DNA of 64,000 bases from assembly GCA_019973155.2 (NCBI GenBank), contig BPQB01000002.1:1508135-1572134 (forward strand), in the 5' to 3' direction. A program made the position numbers and the translations under genes. Below the pieces are notes generated by a model. It saw only the letters and a program-made list of their open reading frames with translations, was not told where the DNA came from and did not search any database. Of this stretch, positions 1-10,729 are shown piece by piece (the first letter of the stretch is position 1; each line of letters opens with the position of its first letter). The DNA comes from Phanerochaete sordida. Its lineage: Eukaryota > Basidiomycota > Agaricomycetes > Polyporales > Phanerochaetaceae.

Positions 1-992
1 GCTTCCATAACTATCTTAGCGTACATCAAGTCTCATTCTTGCGATAGGAAATGTCCTGAGCGGAGCGGCTGCCGGAGCCACCGGTTCAGTCTTCGTCTAC
101 TCGTTAGACTAGTGGGTATCTGATTATTTTTCTCATATTTCCCCATGCTTCTGATTTTGACTCACCGCCCATCCTACCCCACTGTTTAGCGCACGTACCC
201 GCCTTTCTGCCGACGCGAAGAGTGTCACCGGCGGAGGTTCACGCCAGTTCACTGGCCTCATGGACGTCTACAAGAAGACTCTTGCCTCTGACGGCATCGC
301 CGGTCTCTATCGCGGCTTCATCCCCAGTGTTGTTGGCATCTGCGTCTACCGTGGCTTCTAGTACGTGCCGCACTCATCTCGCTAGACCACTTTGCTCATG
401 CTTGTGCCAGCTTCGGAGGATATGATACCATCCGCGACACCGTCCTTGTTGGCCCTCTCAAGGGTAACTTCATTGCATCCTTCGCCGTCGGCTGGGGCTG
501 CACCACGGTACGCTCTGGTTCATCCTGCGCTTAGGCAGTATTGATGTTGACCCGCGTCCCAGGCTGCGGCTTTAGCCTCCTACCCGCTTGACACCATCAG
601 GCGTCGCATGATGATGACCTCCGGAGAGAAGGTATGAACTGTCCCTATCCTCGTTACTCGCGCATTTATTCAAGGTATGTTACACAGATGCAGTACAAGG
701 GCTGGATGGATGCAGGCAAGCAGATCGTCGCGAAGGAAGGTGCTAAAGCACTGTTTGGTCTGTTTAATTCCTTTTATGTGGATAAATGAATCGTCACTGA
801 ACCTATTTCGATCTTATAGCTGGCGCTGGTGCCAACATCTTCCGCGGTGTAGCTGCGGCTGGAGCTCTCGCTCTTTACGATCAGTGAGTAGTCCCTGCTT
901 TCTACTCCAACCTCTTTGGAACACCGCTGACTGTCTCGTGTAGGTTCCAAGCCCTGGCCTTTGGCAAGGTTTACAAGGCAGGCTCTGCCTAA
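1..992 (+). CDS. AAC: Mitochondrial ADP/ATP carrier (adenine nucleotide translocase), 3' part
   Basis: Exchanges cytosolic ADP for matrix ATP across the inner mitochondrial membrane. The gene starts before the window. The first visible exon begins near 48 after a TAG acceptor and reads [20 protein letters not shown]. Later exons give [10 protein letters not shown], the GLYRGF carrier stretch, [13 protein letters not shown] and [15 protein letters not shown], ending KVYKAGSA with TAA at 990-992. RRRMMM is the nucleotide-carrier signature that separates ADP/ATP carriers from other mitochondrial carriers. I see at least four short introns (near 112-189, 360-411, 509-562 and 632-688) and a further one near 760-820. 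Only the second and third carrier repeats are present here. I am confident of the family; exact exon edges are approximate. Confidence 0.93.
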
Positions 993-1339
993 GCTACTTC
1001 CACTCGCTTGCAGTCAGCCTTTGATCCTCTTATGTTCAACTTGTCACGGCGTACGCGCCGCACGCACTGGAACGGCCTTCATCCTGCAGCGCACTCGTGC
1101 CAGTGTCTAGTAGGCCCGACAGCTCTGGTTGGACGACTACTACGAAGTGACAATTGTATTCCCGAACGTCTACTTACAGTCCTTTCTGAATCATGTACCG
1201 CATTGATTGCGCAATGTCATATGTTTTTCGCCCGGATCTCATGAGCGACTCGCCATCAAGTGTAGGCGCAAGTGGGTCCCGCGCTCTGCAAGCGCTTTGC
1301 CAGGCTCGATCACAACTCTCGTCTTGACCCTCATCCGAC
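993..1339. other. Intergenic region between carrier gene and TSR3
   Basis: About 350 bp between the carrier stop and the TSR3 start. It should hold the carrier 3' UTR and the TSR3 promoter. I see no coding sequence or repeat that I can support. Confidence 0.6.
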
Positions 1340-2503
1340 ATGCCCAAGCCATCATCCTCGAGAGGCTCAGCACATAAGAAACGCGGCCGCGGCTCGCACA
1401 GCACGAGAGGTGGCCGGCAGAACAAGCGGAGAGACGGTCTGGTGGACGACCGCCGCCCCGATAGCGCTGTGGACGTTCCGGAGGATAACGAAGAGAGCGG
1501 TGAAGAGGATGTGCAGGGTCCGTCACAGACAACAACCTTCGAGTTCGACGCTTCATGCCTTGCACAGGAGAGACCGTGCAGATAGAAGTCCCCGTCGCGA
1601 TGTGGGTCAGTGCCCATTCGGCCTTGGCACCTCGCGCGCTGCTCAAGGGCCCCATGCTAGGACTTTGACCATTGCGATCCTCGTCGCTGCTCCGGCAAGA
1701 AGCTCGCTCGCGCAGGCCTTATTCAGGATCTGAGAGTGGGACAGCGCTTCCGAGGGGTCGTCGTTTCGTGCGTGCTCGTTACATAGAGCTCACTGCGCTT
1801 AGCTTACCCTGCCCTATAGGCCAAAAGGCACGCAGCCAATCAGCCCAGCTGACCGCGACATTGTCGCTACCAATGGTATTGCCGTGGTAGAGTGCTCATG
1901 GGCGAGGCTAGAGGAAGTACCCTTCGGGAAGATCGCGAGCCCACATGAAAGACTTCGTAAGGCTGAGACTCCAATGCAATATCTCGGTCTTTGTGTTTAC
2001 GCGTTGCTCAGTGCCCTACCTGATCGCCACAAACCCTGTGAACTACGGTCGGCCATGGAGATTGAACTGCGTGGAGGCCCTCGCAGCGGCTTTCTATATC
2101 ACTGGCTTCGACAGCTATGCCGAAGCTCTGCTGAAGCCTTTTGGATGGGGTCACGCGTTCTACGAAGTCAACAAGTGAGTCTGCACCTTTGCTATGTATC
2201 TTACCTGTCTGACCATACGTCTTTAGAACCCTCATTGACAAGTACAGAACGTGCAAGTCTTCAGCGGAAGTATCGGAGATGCAGGAGAGTATACTTAAAG
2301 AATTGGAAGACTCCTACCAGCACTCGAGAGAAAACCAAGGTGGGCATATTCAAGATCGAAACGTCAATAGTGCTGAACCGCCTTTTGCAGGGGATACGGA
2401 CGAATGGTTGACACCAAATCCGAACCATTGCTCTGCAGAAGACGAAGATGATGAGTCTGAAGAGTCAGAGGAACACTCTGAAGCAGGTAGTGACAAGCAA
2501 TGA
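1340..2503 (+). CDS. TSR3: 18S rRNA aminocarboxypropyltransferase Tsr3
   Basis: Tsr3 transfers the 3-amino-3-carboxypropyl group of SAM to the hypermodified pseudouridine of 18S rRNA during late cytoplasmic 40S maturation. The protein starts with a basic tail ([18 protein letters not shown]), then the conserved core: [23 protein letters not shown], a stretch [30 protein letters not shown] spread over two exons, and [20 protein letters not shown] with [12 protein letters not shown]. An acidic C-tail ends SDKQ. Introns inferred by phase: 1518-1567 (exons join [16 protein letters not shown]), 1606-1660, then about 1768-1821, 1959-2007 and 2174-2226. [12 protein letters not shown] and NPVNYG..W.LN are hallmark motifs of the family. 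The gene looks intact. Confidence 0.93.
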
Positions 2504-2851
2504 GCGTACATCTGTACTAAGTTACCTAGATTCACCTTTGGCTAGCAACACGTGTATCTATATCTCACAACACAATCACGCAACCAGGGATGAGCAGATC
2601 TACGACCAAGCACCTCAGTCTGACAGGATAGCCGCATTCAACGATTGCACAAATAGCGTATTAAAAAGACAAGGAATGTGGTAGCTCCATAGCAAGTAGA
2701 CATAACCCAGAAATAGCGGAAGACAAGAGTGCATGGTTCCGGTGGATATCAAATGGTGAACGTAGTGGTATCGGATATTGGAAACTGTATGCGCCGTCAC
2801 CTGGGACGGGCACGTATTGGAAGAGTGTCCTGGCAGCGCGAACAGGAGTTG

Positions 2852-5800
2852 TCACGCTACCGCATCAACAACGTAGAGGACTTGCTGGGGCCGGACGAAC
2901 AGCCCTCGGGATTCGGTGTTGGAAATATCTGAGACGGCGGGCGACACGCTTCGCAGCCGCTTCGAGCGGTCGATGCTGAGCTGGTCGCCCTCACGCTTCA
3001 GGCTGCTGCCATGGCCCGCCATGTTGCCGCTCCAATCGACCCGTCGCCGGCGGATGTCGCCGTAGTCCCACTCGCCCGTGGCGCCGATATCGAAGTAGCG
3101 TATCCCACCCCAGGTGCCGTCGTTCCACTGCCGCCCCTCGAGCCTGTCCTCGGGCCAGTCTTCGCCGACGGGCACTTCGACGCCGACCCAAGGGCCGACT
3201 TCGCCCTCGAGCTCGCCGATGTAGCGCGCATACGCGCGGAATCGAGCTCTGTTAGAGGAAATGATGCAAGGAATCCCGATGTCGAGCGTTGCTCCTCGAG
3301 GCAAGGCGTTCGGGTCACTCGGTGGCAGTTCCACTGCCGATCGATCTGTGATAGTGTCCGATGAGTTCTTGCGCTTGAGCGAGCCCTTGACAGTGCGAGC
3401 ACTCGCAGTGCTTGGTTGCTTGGAGTGTAGCGAAGATTTTGGTCTTGCCTTAATGGTCGCCTTGGGGTCGGTAACGCCTGAAGATCTGTTCCCTTTCGGC
3501 GGGACAGGAGGAGGGATGGTGGCTGTGGACTTCCGGGAGGCAGTTCTGCTTGTTGCAGTGGCCGTCGACGCGGTCGATACCACAGAGGAACGAGCGGATG
3601 AAGTAGAAAGTGATCTTTTGGGAGTGACAGGCGACAGTCTTTTGCTATCGGCAGGAGATGGAGGTGCTCGCTTCCCGTTCGCATTGGTGCTCGTCGTCGC
3701 TGTTGATATTCGCGACGCCGCTGACGATACCCTGACTCTGGGCGACGAGGAAGCTGCTGTCCGAGCACTGGTAGTAGAGACAGCCGACACGACCCTGGAG
3801 CGTGCAGCTGTGCTTGGTGTGACGTCTGACTTGGCTGTCTCAAAGTTGGTTGAGCCATCGCTGGTGGTGGACATGGTAGAATTGGGCCGGGAAAGCCCCG
3901 ATGGTGGGCGAAGGCCGGAAGAGCTCGCGACAGTCTTCCGCACGGTAGAGGCCCGCGATGCAGTGGATTTGGTGGATGCGACGGACGACCGCAGACGTGA
4001 GGGTACGTCGTTTGTAGAAGCAGTCGTGGACGTATGTCTCCGAGGCGCTAGCGACTGCCTCGTGGTCGAGCTTGCTATTGAGGCGGAATCGCGAGGAGGG
4101 CGTATAGAACTGGCTACGGAGGAGCTAGCGCTTGGCGTGAGTTTGGAGTCTGGCCTCGGCCCTGTCACATTGATCGTTCTGCGGGTAGCAGTCGATGTGC
4201 GAGAGACGGTGGAGTGCGTACTCCTGGCAACCGACCTCACTGAGGCCGCAGACGACCTGACACCCTCGCCTGTCAAACGCGTGACATTGCGATTTGCGTG
4301 CGGTGTTCTGAGTGAGTACACGCTGTGAGTGTCCTCCTCTGCCCTCGCCTTGGGGCCTCCACGTGGCTTGCCGGTAGGCGTGGCAGGGGCTCCGTTCGGA
4401 TTCAGTAGCTCTTCCTGTTTCACATCGATTTCTTGAGAGACACCAGGTGAACAAACAATGACAGCGGCAAATACAGGACACGACGACGAACCGTGTGCAA
4501 TCTCGACTAGGGCCCAATCATCCAATTTGTCGAAGCCGCCCTCCTGCTTGACGCCTACCCAACGTCTGCGCATCCAGCGCAGGATATCCATCCTGGTCTG
4601 TTCAACCTGGACTCGCACGTGGGATGTCGCTGACAACATAGCCTGGTCAGCCTCCGTCGCATGTGGACGCAGGAGTATGGACGACACCAGGGTCTGGTGG
4701 ACCGTCAGTCTCAAGGCACAGTGTAATGAACGTGTCCACGACGCACCTGATACAGCACCGCGGCATTCTTTTCATTCATGCCCCGCCGGACTGCTTCCAT
4801 AATCAACTCGACCCGTTCGCCGTCGTCAAAATGCGCGCCGTCTGCTTCCATAATTTCGAGCCATTCGTCCTGCTCGAAGCATTCCGCGGCCTGGCTGCAG
4901 AGGACGTCGTCGATGGTCTTGCGCGCTGCAAGAATCATGTCCCGCGAAATCTCGGCCCAAGGCTCTGTAGTTCCTTCAAGCTTCTTCATGCCCGTCTGTG
5001 CGGCATACAGTAGAGGAAACACGTTGAGCGGCGTCGAGCGCTTCGCGAGACCCTTGAGCAGGGTGTCCCGCATCTTCTGCGTGAGTCGTGCAAACTCTGC
5101 GTTGCACCAGCCCTCACCGAAGAGCCCGACGAGCGCGCGTCTGGCACCGCGCTCGAGATGGGGGTTCTTGACATCGTCGAGGAGCGAAAACTCGAGCACT
5201 CGCGGTGCGCGCCGGGCGCACTGCCGGCATCTGCACCCGCCTGTGCCCCACTTGCCGCCAGTGATACTCTCGTACTCTGAGAATTCGAGGAAGGCGTGGA
5301 AGAGTCCATGCATCATCTCTTGGACGATGCGCGCTTGAATTTCGTCGTACAGAGAGTCGAGACCAAGATATGTCGCCGAGCGCATGATGTGGAAGGAAGT
5401 GTCGAGGTCGAAGGTCCGGTGGGAGAACACCAAGGTACCCGTATAGATGTACCCAAGGGTGAAATGAAGGGAGGCGGGTGTAAATGGTGGGGAAGGTAGT
5501 GTGACTGTGAGCGGCTCTCCGGAGGTCTGCTTCACGCCCCATTGCAGTAATTGGGTATGGAAATAAGGCGAACGCGAGACAAGGATGAAGCGGTGGGAGG
5601 AGAAGATAGCCGTTGTGTTCTCGTGGCTCGACGACGAGATATTGCCTGTGAGTGCGATCCGAACATCTGAGTAGAGACGGGACCGCCACATGAAGACAAG
5701 ATCCTTGCGTAGCTTGTCTATCCGGCCATCTTCGCCGTCCCCTTCCTCTGTGGATTCCCCAGAATCGAATAAAAACTCGAAGGCCTCCCCTAGACCCTTG

Positions 5801-6559
5801 CCCGTGTAGAGGTACTCGAGCTCATTCGAGAACAGTGTCGGGTTGATGTGCGCGTTGAGTCGCAGTACTCCGCCGACGGTCTGAGAAGGCGATGGTGAAG
5901 CAGCGCGAAAGGGAGACGGCGATCTTGATGCCGCACCAAAGTCGTGAGCGAGAGCGAGGGACAGCGCCGATTGTGCGGGCAAGGAGGTAGGTGATGTTGA
6001 GTAGGGATACGGTGATTGACTAGGAGGAGGAGGTCTTGACTGGAAGTAGCGACTCTGAAACGATGGCGGTGCGCGAGCGTACACAATAGCTACAAGGCAA
6101 AGGGAGTCAGGATAAGGCGGATTAACCTTCTGTGAGACTGCTGGCAAGCTGGCCAAACGGACGAGGGTCAATATGAGCACGCAGGGCGAAGGCCTTGCAA
6201 ATGCTTGGCCAGTACGTCACAGCCCGCGCAGCTGCAGAAACAGATCGTGCACCAGTAGTGCCATGTCTTGCACACTGCTTGTCGACCGTAACGAAGCCAT
6301 ATGACGATCAGGAATGCGCACCTTTATGTCCCCAGACCTCCTCCATGCGTGTGCCCTTCGGGTCGTCCTCGTCCGAGAGTTCCCATACAACATCAGGGAA
6401 GCGTTCTTTGGCCTGCTCGAACAGTGCCTGGAGGTCGTCTTGCCAGAGCACCGTTGAACGTGCAGTCGCCTCCTGGAGGGCCGGCGGCGTGCTGTTCGTC
6501 GCGCTGTTGCCCGCGGGCGCACCCGTGTTTGCCGCATGGGCGGCGGGCGGGGCGGCCAT
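2852..6559 (-). CDS. BTB/POZ and CAP-Gly domain protein
   Basis: Three exons join in frame: 6559-6322, 6089-4747 and 4693-2852, about 1,140 residues. The first junction reads MEEVWGHK-AIVYARAPPSFQ (G+CT codon); the second is phase 0 (VLYQ-TLVSS) across a 53-bp GT..AG intron with a CTGAC branch site. Two BTB-like segments are visible: an N-terminal one around residues 30-95 and a fuller one around 230-380 (LYSDVRIAL, SSHRFILVSRSPYFHTQL). A long Ser/Thr/Arg-rich basic linker follows. Near the C-terminus lies a CAP-Gly domain (ARYIGELEGEVGPWVGVEV, then WNDGTWGGIRYFDIG). CAP-Gly domains bind microtubules or EEY-type tails, and BTB domains mediate dimerisation or Cul3 docking. A link between ubiquitin ligase and cytoskeleton is inference. 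A read-through stop just after the splice donor could suggest two genes; the phase-0 join favours one. Confidence 0.8.
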
Positions 6560-6940
6560 CCGGGGTAGAGAAAGCGGAAAGGAAAGGCAGGAGTGTGCGT
6601 GAAGTGAAGAACGAGGAAGCCCGGCAAGCGGGAGGAGAAGAGGAAGTGACGGCGAAGGGAAAGGAAGGCGCGGCGGAGGGCTATGGTCTCAGCGTGCGCG
6701 ATGTAGCCAGTGCCCACAGTGGGGACTCGCTTGACGCCCCAATGCGAGAACACCTGCCTCGCGGTCGCCGTCGACGGTGAGAGAACACACTTTCAAAGTG
6801 GGACAGGCAGACGGTGAAGCAGAGCGAGATAACTGGTCATTATTTCCTCAGCGCAGCCTTGCTGGAGACACGATCGACCATCTGGCGCCGCGGAAGCAGA
6901 TTACGCACCGAGCCATACATTCGTCCCAAAACCCGCAAAA
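6560..6940. promoter_or_regulatory. Upstream region of BTB/CAP-Gly gene and 3' end of Spt21-like gene
   Basis: About 380 bp between two minus-strand genes. It must contain the BTB/CAP-Gly promoter and the 3' UTR of its neighbour. No specific motif is claimed. Confidence 0.4.
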
Positions 6941-9900
6941 CTACAATACACATCCACTGTACAGCTCCTGCAGGTCCTGCGCCAGCTTCGCCGCGTCCAC
7001 GCCCATCGTGGCGGCCGCCGCTGCGACCTCCGCCGTCACCTCCCCCTCTGACCCCATCAGAGGCTTCATCGTCTCCCAAAACTCAGTGAAATCCATATCA
7101 GCGAGCTCAACTTGGTCGAAGTCTGCGCCCGCCATGAAGTCGCATCCGTCAGAAAAGTCAGGCAGCAGGCCCTGCGTGGGTGCCATCCCAAAATCATCAG
7201 GCTGTGTTGCAGCCGTAGAGCTCGATCCGAGCGGATCAAAGCACATTGCGCCGAGGACATCATCCGAGGACAGCGTCGGCAACGAGAACAACTCCTGGAG
7301 GTCCTCAGGCACCAGCGACGTCTGCGACGAATCGTCTGGGTCTAGCGTCGGTGTAAGCGACTCCACGTCAGATAATGTCGCCGAGGATGCAATCGACATC
7401 TCCGGCGGTTCGTCCTCCGGATCGGTGTCAGGATCCAAGAGTGGACTTGAGGGCAGTGGCGGGGACGATGGTGGTAACGGTGAAGACGGAGGCAGTCCCG
7501 TCGACCAACGATCCTCCTGCTTGGGCGTGGCCGGTGTACGCGGGCGCGGGGCGTCGCACTCGCCCTCGGTATCGCTGCTAGCAATGGGTAGGGATGACGG
7601 GGGAGAAAGCACGTCGTCCGATTCTGGGCTGTCCGCAAGAGGGCCCGGGTGCTGTGGCTCGATGTGCGGCGGACTTAAGCTTGCGCGTACCTGCCTGCCC
7701 TTGCCCTCTCTTCGCATCGGGGTGAGCATCGACGCCAGCGTCGAATACAGACTCGGGAGCTTGGGTGGGGAAGTCTGCTTGGACCCGGACCGACGCAGCG
7801 GCGTTTGTGGCGAAAACAAGGCCGAGCCTCGGCGCGCAGAGACACTATGTGGCGACGGTCTCTTCGAGACAGGCGTGAATAGCGGAGTTTCTGGTGACCC
7901 GACGGTAGAGCTTCGCCGTCGCACCGGTGTCGACGAGCGATTAGCATAAGGTGGCGGCGTCGACGGCCGTCGATAGATCGCGTCCAGATCGGACGAAGAA
8001 GCAATGACGGGCTGTGACAGCATCGCCGGCGTAGGGTTCACGGGATCGGACTTTATTTGGTCGATATGCGAGGCAGGCTGCGAAGTTCCGTTCTTGACAA
8101 GGTCCCGGCTATCGTTACGCTCGGCCTGAAGCTCCGGGTCATTCTCCTTTGATTTGTTTCCCGAGGTCTTCCTTCTCTTGCTCCTGGCCGGCTTGGTCGA
8201 CTCAGGTGGCGGGAGCTGCACGCGAGAATCTGGAAACCTCGGTACCATCGCCGTACTTGTTTTCGCCCACTCTGGCATAACAAAAGTCTTTCGAGGCTGC
8301 GACGTGGGGGGCGGCCGCTCAGCTGGAAGACGTGGCGGTGAGCTCTGCGAGATTCTCCGCCAATTCGATGTTCCTGGCTGCGCAATGAACTGCAGACCTG
8401 GCATATGAGAGCTGCGGTGCCTGGGGGAGCCGGTAGCAGCTGGGCCGGGTTCCGAGTTGATGTCTGTGGGGGCGGTGTGGTGAGTAGGCAGGGTGGCGTC
8501 CAGCTTGTTTGACTTGCGCGAATTCGCTGAACTGCTTTGTGTCCGTTTCCGAGTCCTCTCGTGTTCGCGATCCATCCCATCGACGATATCGCTGAGTGTG
8601 CGCTTGCGCGCTGTGCCCGCGGTCTCAGTCTGTGCGTCGCTCGTCACAGGAGTTACACTAGTGCTGTTGCTGGGCGGCGCAGCACCTTGGAGCCGTGGGT
8701 GGCTGCTCGGGCCAGAAGTCGCCGCGAAGACTTCTGCGGCGCGCGGCTTGTCCTTCTGGCTCTTGCGCCGCACGAAGGCGGTAGGGTTCACATTCTCTTT
8801 GTCAAGACATATGATCTCGTCGTCTGACCCGGCCTTATTCTTCGCAGGGGATGCAGAGAAAGGGACACGGGTAGGAAGTTTATTTGACGGCTGAGCAGGC
8901 TGCGAAGAAGCCGGCGGCACGACAGCCTGTGGCGATGGCAGTGGCGCCGGCTGTGCAGGATGTGCAGCCGAAGGAGCTGGGTAAAGAAGCTTGCTCAAAG
9001 CTTCAATAAGCGCAAGGTTTGGGGTCGCTCCGTGGGAGGCATCGGTAGTGGCAGAGTCGATCGCAGAGAGCGCCGCCACGATCTCCGGACCTTTCTGAGT
9101 ACTGGACAGAGCCGCCAAGATGCTCTGAATCGTGGGCTGTGGAGTAGTTGTCGGCGCTGGTGCGCTGGTGGCGCTAGCCTTTGGCTCGGACGCGACGGGA
9201 GGGAGGGAAGGCTCTCTGACGGCTCGCTGAGAAGTTGACGGAGCAGCCTTCGCTAGCCGGAACTCTAGCGGAGGTAGAGGAGAGGGCCGCCTCGATGAAG
9301 AGTTGCGGGGTGCTGCAGGCTTTCGCGCAGAGCCTGACGTGGGGGGCTTGGAGTCTTGTGACTTTTGCTGCTCGACCGTAACTTTACTACTACTTGCTTG
9401 GGGCCTGTACTCTCTTCTACGCGGTACCGGGCCGGTATACTAGGCATCGGAGGAGAGCGTATGAGGTACGATGGGTAGGAGGAATACAATGTTGTTGGAC
9501 ACACCTCGCGTAGTGCAAAAATGACTTCCAACCTTTCCTCCTGGATCCCATCGGTGTTAATGGTTCCGGTAACAGACATGTCGCATTCAGGATCGTCGAG
9601 GGCGACCGACATAAGACCCAGCCCTGTGGCGACACCGTGCGGAGCACTGTTGGACGTTCCAGGGAGAGTCGGTAGGGTAGAGCGAGCTTCCAGCGGGTCC
9701 AAGACATAGACCGAGTAGTCTCTTTTGCCTTCCTGTACCTGAACCAGCTCAGGACTAACGCGAGCGGTCGTCAGCAGAAAGAAAGGAATGACAGGCAGGC
9801 CACGTTACCTCGTGTGGCATATCATGTCTAGAAAAGGCCTGAGAGAAGCTCGGCCGTAGACGGGTGGTGGTACGTTGGATGCCGACTGGGTGGGCCGGAT

Positions 9901-10054
9901 GATGGTGACGGGGAACTTGCGCATAGAAAGCGCGAGGATGTAGGGGGTATTGTTGACAGAGTACAGCGCGCGGACTGGGCGGGGACATGCACGAGGTCAG
10001 AAGAGGTGAGGGTGAAGAGAGAAAGGACGCACGGCCAAGCTGCCTGGTCTCCAT
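6941..10054 (-). CDS. Spt21/Ams2-like regulatory protein (histone-gene regulator family)
   Basis: Four exons join with consistent phase: 10054-10033, 9974-9809, 9754-9505 and 9439-6941, about 978 residues. The N-terminus reads METRQLG-LRALYSVNNTPYILA, then PVTIIRPTQSASNVPPPVYG, then ICHTSPELVQVQEGKRDYSVYVLDPLEARS and LGLMSVALDDPE...LEVIFALRE. I recognise this as the N-terminal domain shared by budding-yeast Spt21 and fission-yeast Ams2, which control histone gene transcription and silencing. The rest is long, Ser/Pro-rich and probably disordered, with a basic KRRKTSGNKSK patch. The C-terminus has an acidic/aromatic block (DMDFTEFWETMKPLMG) and ends AQDLQELYSGCVL. There is no GATA zinc finger, so it is closer to Spt21 than Ams2 in that respect. 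The start codon rests on a 22-bp first exon and is less certain. Confidence 0.65.
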
Positions 10055-10729
10055 CGTGCGGTATGTGTCTCCAGCGTGTTTGTTGAGAGCGTGCTCTAGA
10101 ATGAGAGGGAGGGAATGGGTATCGTCGGGGCGGGGCGTCTGGCTCTGGGAGGTGTTCGTCTGTTCGACGCACGACGTGCAGCGTGACAGCTCGCGTCCCG
10201 CGTGTGACGGATGGTGTGACAGTGCGTGGCTGGGCACGTGACCGCCGTGTGCGAAAGGAGCGGGGGAAGGCCGTGGCCAGAAATGGCATGGTCGACGGCG
10301 AGCGGCGGATGCAAATCTCGAGCTCCTCCCCGGCCTCCATCCTCGAGCGAGCCGTCCTCGCCCTCGTCCTCGCCATCGCCTGCGCCCTCGCCTCCGCTGC
10401 CTCGCACACCCCCGGCTTATCCTTCTTCGGCCTGCACCGCCTTCCTCGCCCGCCCCTGCATCCGCGCCTCCGCATGCAGCACCGTCCAGATCAGCCCAGA
10501 TCCTCCACGCTTTGCCCCTGGTCCACGTCCCAGCGTCGTCCTCTAACCTAATCTGTCCGCCAACACAGCAACCAGACATTGCCCTTCCAGGTCGCCGTCC
10601 CTTCGCTCGTGCCCGCTTCGAGGCACATTCCGAACGTCGTCCCTAGACTCTCCGTTCAAGCTCTGGACTCTGTACGCTCAAATACTCCCCGCTCTTTGCG
10701 CTTCGTCCGTCTTACCGCCCACAGCCAGC
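10055..10729. promoter_or_regulatory. Divergent promoter region between Spt21-like gene and WC-1
   Basis: About 675 bp, GC-rich, separating the two start codons, which point away from each other. It contains long pyrimidine-rich tracts on the WC-1 side (for example around 10,330-10,400 and 10,600-10,720), as is common upstream of basidiomycete genes. It holds no recognisable coding sequence. Confidence 0.5.

Noticed and set aside
3261..4328. Long plus-strand open frame (355 residues)
   Set aside because: Antisense shadow of the BTB/CAP-Gly linker exon. Val/Leu/Asp-rich composition follows from Ser/Arg codons on the other strand.
6777..7949. Plus-strand open frame of 390 residues
   Set aside because: Antisense to the Spt21-like coding exon; no domain.
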